From Pigoraptor vietnamica (taxonomy: Eukaryota; Opisthokonta; Filasterea), in assembly GCA_943704525.1 (NCBI GenBank), contig CALSCQ010001775.1, positions 1 through 64,000 of the forward strand: a DNA stretch of 64,000 nucleotides. Direction: 5' to 3'. This document shows, one piece after another, positions 21,911 to 33,250 of the stretch. Both the position numbers and the translations under genes were made by a program. Numbering within the stretch: position 1 is the stretch's first letter; every line of letters begins with the position of its first letter. Below the pieces are notes generated by a model. The model saw nothing but the letters and a program-made list of their open reading frames with translations. It did not search any database and was not told the DNA's origin.

Positions 21911-24900
21911 ATGTCTGCCGACGGGGACGACTACGCAACGCCCGATGAAGTGGCGCCGCTCTTGTCGCGGGATGCGAGCGCCGTCGAGCTCCCTCGCACT
22001 CCAACGGTGCGTGCGTTGCCTCTTCAGCGGCATCTGTCCTTGTACCCCGCATCTCGTTCGCCGGTTCTCGCAATTCCAGCATTCCCCTTGTGTGACGTGT
22101 ATGCGTTGGTCTCTTTCGTATCCAGGTGTTCGGTGGCAATCCTTCTCGCGGCTCGCCGTGGTCAATTGTCGTGGACGGCGACGATGGCGGCCACGCGGAC
22201 GACGACGGACACGGGCACAGAGAGCAGGGGCAGCAGTCTGCGCGTCGTAAGCTGCGCAAGGAGAGTCGCGTGTCGCACAACAGCGAGCGGGGCAGCGTCG
22301 TGAGCGGCGTGGGCGAGCGGCGGCCGACGCGTGGTCCCATGCAGCAGCTGAGTCAGTGGGCGACCGGCGGCTCGCGCGGGGCGGCGAACGCGCACTCGCA
22401 GCGCAACCAGACGTTGCAGCTCCAGCAGCAACAATCCAACGCGACGCGTAAGGAGAAGGTCGGCGCGTACAACAAGTACGTCGCCCTTCCGAGCCCCACT
22501 TCGCAGGTGCGTGCAGTTGCTTACGTGCTCATTGTGTGGTATTTGTGCGTGCGCTTCGCTTCGGCACGCGTCCGCGTGTGTGCGCGTGCGTGCTTTGAGT
22601 GTGCTGGTTCCCATGTTCTTAAGTGTGCTTGGGCCACCAATTCTCCGCGTGCGTGCGCCACGACAGGTAGCGTTCAGCTTCCCGCCGGTCGGGCACGAAT
22701 CGCACTGGCCTGGGCAGCCGACGCACACGCAGGAGCACACGCACAGCTCGGCCTACAACATCCTTGGTCACTCGCCGGGCATGGGCGTGCACGAGGGACT
22801 CCGCGGTCGCATCACCGTCTGCTGCACTGCCGCGTGGGTGGCCAGACTCTGCTGCGGTCTCACTTTCAGCTGCCGTCTTTCTCTCTCTCGCTCTCGCACA
22901 CGTGGAAATTGATGGGAATTCAACCCCTATGACTGAGGTCTCGCTCGCTCTCTCGGCTGCATACATGTGGAATCGATGGGCGCGGCCCTGCTTTAAAAAC
23001 ATCTCCGCACGTGTGTTCTTAGCGCCTCTTCGTTAATACTGCTCAGCGCTGGCTCCACGCCTCTTTCGTTGTCGTCCCTTGCGAGTTTGCTTACACTTAT
23101 TTCACTTGTCACGTGCGTCGCAGTGCGTACAACACGAAGAAGCTGCGCAAGCATCTCCAAGACAAGTACCAAGGCAAGCCCGGCTTTGAGTCCTTTCCGA
23201 CGTGGTACCAGGAGGCCATCTACGCCCCGCACTGGGAGGCCGTGGGTTTCTGCAATGGTGTGCCGTTGCGTGTGCGTTGTGTGCCGTGTGAGTCTGCCGC
23301 GTGTGTTGCGTGCATGGTGTCAGCTACTTTGTTTTGGTGCACCCTCGCTTGGCCGGCTGCTCAATCGTTGTGCGCGCGCACTGCAGCCCGCCCCGAGCCT
23401 CGACCGGCCGCCCGCGGACGTGTTCTACTTTGAGTACGGCGTCATTGTGTGCTGGGGTCTTTCCAAGGCGCAGGAGGCCGAGGTGTTCGCAGAGGTGGTT
23501 CCCTTCGAAGTTAACAAGCTGCCGGCGCACGACGTCGAGGTGCGTATGTGCGCGCTTGTTGCTTTTGAGCACGACGGCCTCATGACGGCTGCGACGGCTG
23601 GCAGAATGGCGCCGGTGTTTTCTAGTACGAGCGTCGTGCGTGTTGCGTGCGTGTGACGGTTTCGTTTTCTTCGTACGCAGGTCGACACTTTTGAGTTCCA
23701 GCAGAGCAACGCAGAGAGGCCGCAGATTCTCAATGACGTCATCCGCATCAACAACATCCAAGATCACCAGTGCAAGCTGGTGGGTGGCTGTTGTGTTGTG
23801 TGCGTGTCTGATCGGTGTGCGCTCCGGCGGTGTGTGCGTGTGTGGTCGGTGTCGGTTGGGTCTGTTGACTCTCCAGTGTGTGCGTGCACATGGCTGTTAC
23901 TCGGCGCACGTGTGTTGCAGCCCGTATGTGAGGGCTGCGGTGCCTGCTATCTGCGTGAGGCTTTGCTTGTCTCAAAAGAATTGTGCATTTCACGGCCGCT
24001 TTCGCTGATCCCTGCTGCCATCAGGCCATCTCCCACGCACTCGCGCAGAGCCTCAAGCTCGTCGTGTTTGAGCAGTCGATCGAACAGACGATCGACAGCA
24101 TGCGTTCCGTGCCGGAGGTGCGCATCTCTTCTGCCGATGCCTTTGTCGTTGTCGTTCGGTGTTTTGAGTACCTGGTCTCTTCCTTCTTCGTTCAATTTTC
24201 TCTCTTATTTCGACTCACCCGCACTTGCCCTCTTGCGCGTTAACAGGACCTCGCACGCACGGGGAAGGTGCACATGTCTCGCGTCGACATTTCGATGAAG
24301 ATAGGGCAGCTCTTCCTCCAAAAAGCAGCCGTCAACCTCCTCTCGGACGTGCTCGACATACGTGAGTGCGCGTCTGCAGTCGATCGATTTGCATGCATCC
24401 TTTGCTGTCCCGTGTTTCGTCGGTGCTGTTCCGTGATTCCTTAAGTGCCGTTCTCTCCTATCCGATTGCCCACACGCTTTCGTTGACGCCGCACCCACGC
24501 ACGTTTCAATGCGCAGCCGAGTTCTTCTGGTCGGTGCCCGACTACCTCGTCGACCTGTACAAGGCCGCCCGGTCATACCTGGAAATCAGCGCTCGTGTGG
24601 AGGTGTTGAATACTCGTGAGTGCTCACTTCGCGTCGTTTGTCGCGAACTGTCTGTGCAAACCCGATAGAAGTCGAAGGCGAACACCGGGGTGTCGCGCGG
24701 CATTACAAAGCTGAGCTCTGTTACTTATGTCTAATGCCTTTCCTCCCCTCCCCCACACACGCACGCACGCACGCACACCTCTTGCAGGCCTCGAGGTGCT
24801 CCAGGGCATGCTGGAGATTCTGAAGGACCAGCAGAACCAGCTCCACGGCGAGAAGCTCGAGTGGATTGTCATCTGGCTCATCTTCTTTGAGCTCCTCATA

Positions 24901-24942
24901 GGCATAGCGGGCATTGCCGTCGACGTTTTCCTGCGCGAGTGA
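21911..24942 (+). CDS. RMND1/Rmd1 (DUF155, YagE) family protein, 10 exons
   Basis: The DUF155 family includes human RMND1, needed for mitochondrial translation, and yeast Rmd1, Rmd8 and Sif2-like proteins. The exons are 21911-22006, 22126-22506, 22667-22833, 23124-23259, 23387-23539, 23681-23779, 24025-24117, 24247-24361, 24517-24615 and 24788-24942, giving 497 residues. The first 200 or so residues are low complexity (Ser, Arg, Gln, and His/Thr near a HESHWPGQPTH stretch). The conserved domain then begins GRITVCCTAAAYNTKKL. It runs on through ADVFYFEYGVIVCWGL, NDVIRINNIQDHQCKLAISH, AQSLKLVVFEQSIEQTIDS, LARTGKVHMSR, IGQLFLQKAAVNLLSD and PEFFWSVPDYLVDLYKAARS, and ends with EVLNTRLEVLQGMLEILKDQ before one C-terminal membrane helix (LEWIVIWLIFFELLIGIAG). 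I see no clear mitochondrial presequence, so the fungal Rmd1/Rmd8 type is as likely as true RMND1. Confidence 0.9.
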
Positions 24943-25588
24943 GCGCCCGGCGAGGGCCCCTTTGTTGCCATGGCGTCGTTCGTCGCGACGACGGGCTCTC
25001 CGAGAGCCACTCTTAGGCCTCGTCGAGATTGCCTTTGTGCGGATGCTGGGTGGGCGTCCTTGCCCTAGTGCCTGACAGTTTTTGTCGGGCATAACTCGAT
25101 TTTAGAGGCGCGTGCGCCTGATGTGTTTGGCGTGGTCGTCCATGGTTTGGGGTGTTCGCATCTTGCGGGACAAGTGCGCCCATTTCTGAATGAACCCATA
25201 CAACAGACATGAGCGTGGCAGCGTGTGCACTGCCGAGACAACGAGCGACACTCTGCGGCCCACGTGCTGGAGGCTAAAATTCATTCTCTTTTTAGACGTG
25301 CCATTGGTGAGCACACAAAGGAGAGCCACCCGACCGCCCGTCGATTTTTTTTTTCCTTCGGGGCATTTTCAACTCTCGGTGGGTGAGTGCGCGGTTCGCG
25401 TATTGCTAGTTACTCCCCACAAAGTACGCGTGAGTGACTCGACTCGAGGGTAACAAAGCGAATGCCAGCACACACAAAGAGTGTCGAATCGACCTTGTCG
25501 TCCGTCAGTCACTAGCCGAGCGTTCGACGAACAGAAACGCAGCCCCGTTGAGCGGACGTGAGTATTCGGTACAACCGCCGAAAACCCC
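24943..25588. other. Intergenic DNA between convergent RMND1 and membrane-protein genes
   Basis: There is a T10 run at 25346-25355 and short frames on both strands that look like nothing known. It should hold both 3' untranslated regions. No RNA gene or repeat family was seen. Confidence 0.45.
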
Positions 25589-26906
25589 TCACGACCGCTT
25601 TCGGTTGCCGCCCGTTCGCGGCGCGGCGTCCTGCGGCATTGGCCTGTGATACACGGCAAACATCGATCGCTCGGCGTCGTTCTCAAAGATAAGGGCGCGG
25701 ATGATCACGTCCGCGCGCGATGCGACGGCGACGGCGACGCACAGTATGCACGCGGCGATCGCGGCGAGCTTGAAGGCCTCGCGGGGCGCGCCAAAGTAGA
25801 GTCGCTCGACCACTGCGTGCACAGATGGAGACGAGAGAGTGTGTTCGAAAGTGACGCAAGCTGAAGTTGAGTTGGCCCGACATTGTAGCTCTCACTCGCA
25901 CCGGCTAAGAATGAGAAGGGACAGAGAGTGCGACGTACCTATGTTGAAGGGAATTTCGCGCTCGGCGACTGCGGGGATGTCTGTGTAGCCGGCGTAGTGC
26001 GCAGTCACTTCGAGATAGCCCTCCATGAACGCCTATGAGTGCGGTTGTTGACGCCTGAGCCTCTTTGTCCTCTCACGCGTGCATGCACACACTCTCCAAC
26101 TAAGACGCACGCACACTCGCATTCACGCGCACACAACAAGAGTACAGTCTTCCACGCACCGCGGCAGAGCCTGGCTCGCGCGTGTTGAATACGACCTTTT
26201 CGATGTTGGTGAGCGAGCGCCCAACGTGCGCGTGGAGGCGCATAAAGAAATCGGCGGGTGTCTATGGGAAAGAAAGAACGTGGGCGTTATAAGTAGAGTC
26301 AACGCAAGTACAGTGCAGACATTTGCTGCGTCGAAGTGGAGGTATAAAGCGTGCGTGCACACAGACGATACACATACAAAAGCACACATAAACTTCGGGG
26401 CGACACATTCGATACATAACATTGGACCCGAGCCATACACACGACACGAATATATCACAACACTCGCGCCGATGCCCACCGTCGCCATGTACGACAGGCG
26501 CACTTCGTACTGCGCATTATCCTCAAGACCACTTAAGCGAAAGTACATGGAGGCGCGAGGGCGGAGAGCGAGGTTGTCGGCGCTGATGCCGGGCACGAGA
26601 CTGATATTGAAACGCACGTGAGGGCGACGCATGAGATGTTCATACGCACAGACAGATGCCCAAACAAAAGCAATGGTCGTGTAATTGCTGAACTACGGAC
26701 ACACAGTCGCACGCATCCACACCCTCTTTCTCGCGCGCGCACGTTTCATACAGCGCAGGCACCCACGTGATGTCTGCCACAATGTCCTGGCTTGCGAGGT
26801 CGTTGTCGCCTCGGCCGCGGGAGGGCTCGGCGGTTGAGAAGGTTGCGAACAACAGAAGGGAGAAGAGAATAGACAGGACACACACGTGTGCCCCGTGGAG
26901 GGCCAT
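25589..26906 (-). CDS. Unrecognised single-pass membrane protein with signal peptide, at least 5 exons
   Basis: I do not recognise the family. The start at 26906 gives a typical signal peptide (GAHVCVLSILFSLLLFATFSTA). An in-frame Met at 26939 would lengthen it. A lumenal part follows with ADITWVPALYETCAREKE, then ISADNLALRPRASMYFRL, NAQYEVRLSYMAT, TPADFFMRLHAHVGRSLTNI and EGYLEVTAHYAGYTDIP, which read like beta-sandwich strands. Near the C-terminus is one membrane helix (LAAIAACILCVAVAVAS) and a basic tail (TGGNRKRS). The supported exons are about 26600-26480, 26261-26160, 26032-25939 and 25812-25589. The first exon runs from 26906 to about 26723, and the first intron's edges do not yet close in phase. 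The likely setting is ER, Golgi or plasma membrane, with the lumenal part N-terminal. The length is about 240 residues. Confidence 0.7.
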
Positions 26907-26939
26907 GCTTGCGGGTGCAAGTGAATTCAAAGATGCCAA

Positions 26940-27158
26940 TACAATTTGAAGAGCAGTGAAAGAGCGGCCTGTCAGCTGACCAGTGTCTGGACTTGGTAAC
27001 CGGCGACTCGAAGAAGGCAGAACGCTGTGCGCAATTCATTTCGAGAGCGCTTTAACGCGCAAGAGGCAGGAAACGCACGCATACACCGCGACGCACGCAC
27101 GCACAATTGGCGACGACGCGCAGTGCCGCACGCACGGCGGGCACCCTTGCCGTCCCAA
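26940..27158. other. Short intergenic gap between two minus-strand genes
   Basis: Upstream region of the single-pass membrane protein gene, including GACGCACGCACGCACAATTGG. Nothing else was identified. Confidence 0.4.
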
Positions 27159-28879
27159 TCAAATCTCCTTCAGCAGGGCTTCCATCTCCTCAAACGCGCT
27201 CGTCGACGACTCGGACCGCGGCTTCGTGTCGCCGACCGCTTTCTGCGCCGTTACGGCAAGACCGGCGCCGGGGGGTGGCACGACACCTCCGGTCGCGCCC
27301 GCCTTCTTCGAACTGTCCATCATTCCCTCCATGCTTGACAGCAACATGTGCATCTGGTCCACCGCGGCGATCTTCTCTCCCGTGGCCGGGTCGATGCCGT
27401 CGTTCTCCATGATCGCCAGCTGGAGGGGCGGCGGCGGTTGCGCGTTCGGCGTGTCCGTGAATTCGACGGGAGGTGCGTGGATGCGCTGCATGATCGCAAT
27501 GGGCGTCGTGTGCGCGCCTTCGTCCTCGTCAGAGTCCGACTGGAGCGTCTGCTGGCCCCGCCGCACGAGCTCATCAATGTCGTCCGACCCTTGCCCGCTT
27601 AGCCTGCAAGCACGCACGTGGAGGGCGATGCGCGCGTGAGAGGAGATCGGAGAAAGAGGCACACACACCACATACTTGAACGAGCACGCACACACACGCA
27701 CAGCACACGCGCAAACACAAGCACATCGCACGCACCTGATGCTGTTGTCCTCCATCGCCCCCCGAATGCCTGCCAGCCACCGGTCCATGTCGTTACGAGA
27801 GTCCGCTATCACCTGGTAGTCACGCTCCTGCGAAGAGTACGCGAGTGACAGTGTGAGACAAACTTTTTCAACCAGCGCACACGACATGCATGTCGACCTA
27901 TATCCCGCTTGAGACATTTTCCTCGGGGCACACGACTACAGCATCCAAACCAATACAGCGTGAGAGGGTACGCGCGACGAGTACCCATATTGACGGACGC
28001 CATGCATGCACGCACGGCCACAGTGCGCGCACCTTTGTCGCAATCACAAAACTGTTCTCTCCTTCGCCCTCTGTGATGCCGATGCACGCGCGGAGGTCGA
28101 TTTCGCCCAAAAGCTCGCTCGACGGCTGCATATCGCCAACTCACTCTCGTCAAAAAAGACGCACCCGCAATACATCAAACAAGGTCACTTATCTCCAAGA
28201 GCAACCACGCCAGAGACAGCAACCGACGAATGCGCGCACGAAACGTCACTCGCCTCGGACGTCTTGTAGTAGAGAAGCCGCTGCCCCGAGAGCACAAAGA
28301 ACCGCCGCTTCCACGTCTTGATGCGCCCACCGCACTTCATCAGCCACCCCTCCAGCGACGGAGTCCCGCGGGACGTCGACGACCCCTCCGACGCCACCGC
28401 CGACGCGCTCGTCGCCGGGGGCTTGGACCGCAGCTTCCCCGAAGCGTCGAGCTTGTCAAGCGCGCCCTTAATGAGCGAGAGCCACTCGTCCATGTCGTAA
28501 TCCGAGTCGGCGACCATAATGTAAGTGCGCCCGGGACACACGACCTCAAACGCGTACTTCTGTCCCTTGGGGCCCTCGCACTTGCCGACGCTGCTCGCCT
28601 CCTCGAGGTTGATGGTGCCGAGCGCCTCGCCCGCCTTTTCGTTGGGGAAGTACTCGAGGCGAAGGGGGCCATCGGAAGCCGAATCCTTGAGTATGAACCA
28701 CCGCTTCTTCCATGTCTGGTGTGTGGGCGCGCGAGCGGGGAGGAACGTAAGGGAAGGTGCCGTGGATATAAAACGGCAATCCACAAACGCGAGACAAGGG
28801 CTCATCTAGCACCCGCACGCACTCGCACCTTGATGCCGCCACCCTGCTTCGTGAGAAAGCCCTCTTTCAACGGCGCCAT
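27159..28879 (-). CDS. Protein with two PH domains, 5 exons
   Basis: The exons are 28879-28829, 28715-28245, 28125-28033, 27827-27736 and 27603-27159, giving 383 residues in phase. PH domain 1 is residues 3 to about 110. It opens KEGFLTKQGGGIKTWKKRWFILK, broken by intron 1 right at the classical G-x-K-x-W-K-R-R-W-F element, and ends with MDEWLSLIKGAL. A Ser/Ala linker of about 35 residues follows. PH domain 2 opens LEGWLMKCGGRIKTWKRRFFVL, holds LGEIDLRACIGI and ends with MDRWLAGIRGAM, again with the invariant C-terminal Trp. The last 145 residues are disordered and acidic, then Pro-rich. Domain 1 has basic residues in the beta1-beta2 loop that suit phosphoinositide binding. The plan resembles TAPP or pleckstrin-like adaptors, but no orthologue can be named. 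It is probably a peripheral membrane adaptor in phosphoinositide signalling. Confidence 0.88.
27655..27735. repeat. CA-rich tract in the PH gene intron
   Basis: Imperfect CACACACACGCACAGCACACGC repeat inside the last intron of the minus-strand PH gene, next to the 5' splice site, reading GT on the coding strand. Confidence 0.7.
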
Positions 28880-29721
28880 TTCAGATTATTTGGTTACGCG
28901 CCGCGGCGCGCACCGACGTTAGGGAGTGACTCGAAAGTATAGCCGGGCGATGCTGATGCTTGGCTGTGCCGTAACGGAAGACCAGACGAGAGGCCGGAAC
29001 ACGCAGGGATGGGAGACGAGGACGTCGAGAGAGAAATAACGGAAAGGGAGGACGATAGCAAAAATGGACTGTGTAACGCGTCGCAGACGAATACTTGCTG
29101 TGGAACAGTCTGCCGCTTTCGGCAGGTGACGTTGCGACCACGCCTAATGGGGGGATGTGCCAAACGGAGAGCGAGTGGAGAGAAAGGCGCGGTATGCGAG
29201 AGTGGGCCGTTCGAACTATTGCTGCACGCTGAAGCAGAACTCAACGGCATTTCGCGTGCGCGCCTGTGTATGAGTGTGTGCGTGTATGTGTGTGTGACTG
29301 GGTTGTGTGTGTGTGTGTGTGGAGTGTTGACACAGGCTCACAGCAACTGGAGTAAGGACTCGTCCGACGTGGCCCGCGCCACTAATATGAAATTTCGGAC
29401 ATTTTCCAGTGAATTTGTTAATTTTCACAAATAATTTTGTCGATGCAGTCAACGTCAATGTGACGTCACAATCGCTACGTTCCATCGCGCGCACTTTTTC
29501 GCATGTGGACGACGCACAAGCGGCTTTCATTCTCTGCGTACGATCGCGCAAACCTTCTCACACTTCTTCACGCCGCTTGTTCCATCTTCGTACTCTCCAA
29601 GTGGATTGCCATGGCGCACTCGTGAGCTTCGACCGGCCGCGCAGGCAGCAAACCGCCGAGTAGCCCTTCGCTAGCGTAGCCCCGCATCCAGATCCCCTCC
29701 GGGGAACGGTGTCCAGCAAAA
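28880..29721. promoter_or_regulatory. Shared upstream region of the divergent PH and ENGase genes
   Basis: 842 bp separate the two start codons. The stretch has a (GT)n patch at 29297-29322 and an AT-rich island at 29385-29450 (GAAATTTCGGACATTTTCC, AATTTTCACAAATAATTTTG). CACGCCTAATGGGG and similar strings show no repeat. Both promoters must lie here; I cannot place them. Confidence 0.45.
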
Positions 29722-32656
29722 ATGGAGCTCAACCGCTCTACAGTCCTATGGACAGTTCTCTGCCTCATGGCCGTCCCTCTTGTCGTTGTCTTTGTCTATC
29801 TCCGGCGGATGCGCCTGCAGCACCAAAGATGGACGGCGCAGTCGAGCGCTTTGGATCGCGACTCGCTGATTCGAAAGCGGACCCGCAGGTTCAAGCGCGG
29901 CACCGTTGCGACACCTCCGCGCGCGCGATCTCGCGACGAGTCGCCATCCGGCGGCGTGCGTCACCGTTCGAGCAGCGGCAGTGCGAACGACGCCGGTCAC
30001 GTCGCCGCTGCCGCCGCCGCAGCACTTCGCTCGCACTCGGGCGACTTTGGTGGGGCCATGCGGCGCTTGGGGTCGAGCAACAGCCTCAGCAGTTCGACGA
30101 ACCTTGCCATCGTGTCCTCGAGTGAGTCGGATGCCGCTGCGATGGGTGGCGTGCACAGTGCTTCGTCCGGTGCCACGTCGGCGTCGCTGGGCACCGTGCA
30201 CGTGGGGCGCCCTCCTCGCCACCTGTCTCCTGCGGGTCCGCGGCGCGACTTGACGCCCGTTGCGCGGCGGTCGACGTCGTCGGCGGGTTTGCAGACGATG
30301 CCGACGTTCAGCGTGGTGTGCCGTGTGAACAATTCGGAGATTGACGACAGCGTGCCCGTCACGCGCCCGCTCGATTCCCTGCGGGACCTGTTTGCGTGGC
30401 GCCCTGGCTTTGACGAGTTCAGTGTCGCGCGCATTCCCTTGGCGCACCGGCACTGCGAGGGGAGCGGCGACCGCCCGCGCGTGCTCGTGTGCCACGACAT
30501 GATGGGCGGGTATGTGCAGGATCAGCACCCGCAGGGACGGCACGGCAGCGAGACGTTCCGGCTGTACCACTGGCAGCACATCGACGTCTTCGTTTACTTC
30601 AGCCACCACCTCGTGACCATTCCGCCGCCCGGGTGGACGAACACGGCGCACACGCACGGCGTGCGGGCGCTGGGGACGTTCATCACCGAGTGGGACGACG
30701 GCGCACGCATCTGCGCAGAGGCATTCGCGACGATGGAGTCCGCCGAGCGACTCGCCGCCGCGCTTGCGGACGTCGCCAGTTACTATCGCTTCGACGGCTG
30801 GCTCATCAACATTGAGAACGTCGTCAGCACGGGCGCCATCCCGCATGTCGTGCACTTCTTGCGAGTGCTCTCCTCGCTCATGAAAGCCACCGCGGGCGAC
30901 TCGCACCGCCTTGCCGCGGCACCCGGGACGTCTTCCGGTGCCGGCGGCGCGGCGGCCATGTGCGCGAACACGGGCGGTCTCGTGATCTGGTACGACTCTG
31001 TCGTGTCGCCCACTGGCGAGCTTAAGTGGCAGGACGAGTTGAACGACCGCAACGCCGCGTTCTTTGACGCGTGCGACGGCATATTTCTCAACTACACGTG
31101 GAAGCCGCCCAAGCTGGCGTCGTCGGCAGCGCGCGCGGCGACTATGGGTGCGCGTCAGAAGGACGTTTACGCCGGAATTGACGTCTTTGGCCGCGGGTCT
31201 TTTGGCGGTGGCGGGTACAACTCGGCCACGGCGCTCGCGGAAATTGCGCGGGCGGGGCTGTCGGCGGCCATCTTCGCGCCTGGATGGGTGTACGAGACGC
31301 AGGGACTTCCGAATTATACGGTGAACCAGGACCGGCTGTGGAACGCGCTCGCGCCGCTGTGCCCGACTCACGGGCCGGCGTCGCTCCCGTTTGTGTCGAC
31401 GTTTGACGTCGGCGGTGGCGAGCGGGTGTTTGTGGACGGGCACGAGGTGCGTGTGTGTGTTTGTGCGGTGCGCGTGTTGTGGTAGGCGTCCATGGCTCGC
31501 TATGAACTTTGCAAGCTCAATCTCAGCCCCTTCACTCGCGCAGGTGTGGCCGTCACCGTGGACGAACCTCTCCAACCAGAGCTGCCAGCCGACCTTTCGT
31601 GCGGAGATGTTCGGCCTTCCGGCGGCCTCTGGCTGCAAGGCGTCCGTCGATACGGCAAAGGCGTTCAATGGCGGCGCATCGTTCCGCCTCGTGGGCACTC
31701 GTGGCGCCCTCACGCGTCCGCAGCAGAACAGCGCGGACACGGGGTGTGCTGCTCGCCTCTTTTCCTCGCACCTGCCACTCTCATCCCCCGTCGTCGTGAC
31801 TTACACGTACTTAGTGGAGCCGTCCGCGAACCCGCGCACGGCGGTCGACCTCGACGTCGAGCTGCGGCTCGTTGTTGCGGGCGCGGACGGCGTCGGCCCC
31901 CGACTTATCGTTCTCGGGGGCGACGACGAGTGCGCGGGCGTCCGTGGGCGCATGTCTCCCGGCTTCCCTGGGGCCACTGCAAGCGATTTGGACTCGTCTT
32001 ACGACACTTCGGATGCGGACACGGCTAACTATGACGGGGGCCCCGGTGCGCTGCCTTACCGCGTATTGCCGTCAGAAGACACTGCGCTTGACGGGCGCTT
32101 GTTTGAGCGGTATGCCATTTCGCGGAGCCCGCGAATGGTGCCCAACGGCCCGGCGACGACGGCGGTGGATGTGCAGAGAGACGGCGTGTGGCGGTATGGG
32201 ACAGTTTTCGGCGAGACGAGGCGGCTGCTGGTCGCTGCGGAGGGCGCGGGCTCGGATGTGCCGCGTGAAGACACGGCCCTCGCGGCCGCGCGCTTAGGCA
32301 ACGAGTCTGCGGCTGCGGGCGTTATGGGCCGGTGGCTCACGCGCCATTACGTCGTCGCGAGCCGCGAGCTTCGCAACTGCCGCATTGCCGAGATTCAGTT
32401 TGCGGCGATTGCGCGTGCGAACACGCCGAATGGTGCGAGGTCTGACGCGTGGGACGTCCGGCTCGGACAGGTCCGCGTGGCTGAGTGCCGGTCGCTCCTT
32501 GGTCGCCGCCGCGCCGTGTCGGAGATTCGATGCACGGACGTTGACATTAGACGCTGCGGCGAGCCGCCCGAGCTGAAACTCAGCGTATCGCTGTCGTGGC
32601 AAACGCCCTCGTTGGCACTTCATCAGGTGCGTTTTGTTTGTTTGTTTGTGTGTGTG

Positions 32657-32725
<69 letters not shown>

Positions 32726-33103
32726 ACAGATGTTTGTGGGAAGGTGTTCGTGTATTGCAATGCTCCCTCGATCGGCTGTTCACGATTTTGCCGGTCTCCA
32801 AAGGTCGATCCCGCAACGGGCGAGACGATCCCTGCTTCCGCGAACGCCGCGAGCGTGTCTGGCGCAACGCCCCTCGGGTGGGCCGAGGGGTTCGCCTACT
32901 TTGACATCTACGACTACACGCGCCGCAAGTTTGTGGGGCGGTCGTTTGCCAACTCGTTCCGAGCAACGAACATTCCGATGCCAGCGACGGGCCAGGACGG
33001 CCAGCTGGTGTTTGCGGTGCGCCCGGTGACCCTCTCGCACTGGAAAGTGCCGCTGGACGACGCCCCGCGTGTGCGGTTGCAGTGGTCTTACTCGGAGGAC
33101 TGA
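29722..33103 (+). CDS. ENGASE: Endo-beta-N-acetylglucosaminidase, GH85 (ENGase), with N-terminal membrane anchor, 3 exons
   Basis: GH85 enzymes cut the chitobiose core of N-glycans, leaving one GlcNAc on the protein. In animals and plants the enzyme is mostly cytosolic and clears free glycans made during ER-associated degradation. The exons are 29722-31446, 31544-32626 and 32804-33103, giving 1035 residues. An N-terminal hydrophobic segment (LWTVLCLMAVPLVVVFVYLRR, residues 9-29) with basic flanks predicts a signal anchor. Then come about 170 disordered Ser/Arg-rich residues. The catalytic domain starts near DSLRDLFAWRPG and holds LVCHDMMGGYVQD, FRLYHWQHIDVFVYFSHH, ALGTFITEWDDG, and the active-site strand FDGWLINIEN with the Asn and Glu of GH85. 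LVIWYDSVVSPTGELKWQDELN and GIFLNYTWKPP follow, then GIDVFGRGSFGGGGYN. A C-terminal beta-rich half follows. Intron 2 carries a long (GT)n tract. The anchor is unusual for the family. Confidence 0.95.
32641..32722. repeat. (GT)n microsatellite in ENGase intron 2
   Basis: TTTGTTTGTTTG followed by about 35 GT units with one GC step, starting some 20 bases after the 5' splice site at 32627. It is in the sense orientation of the gene. Confidence 0.92.
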
Positions 33104-33250
33104 ACATAAACAGTCTTTCGCGCCGTAACTGCCACCGTTTCCTCGACAGCTGCTGTTGCTTACGTAATTTGCTACGGCTAGTCTATCGGCACAGAAGACC
33201 TCGAGCCAACAGATCACATTCACCTGTTTAAGCGACTTTTAGTGGCAGCT

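Noticed and set aside
29746-31740. 664-codon minus-strand frame opposite ENGase
   Set aside because: Arg/His/Val-rich shadow of a GC-rich exon; ENGase on the other strand has clear catalytic motifs.
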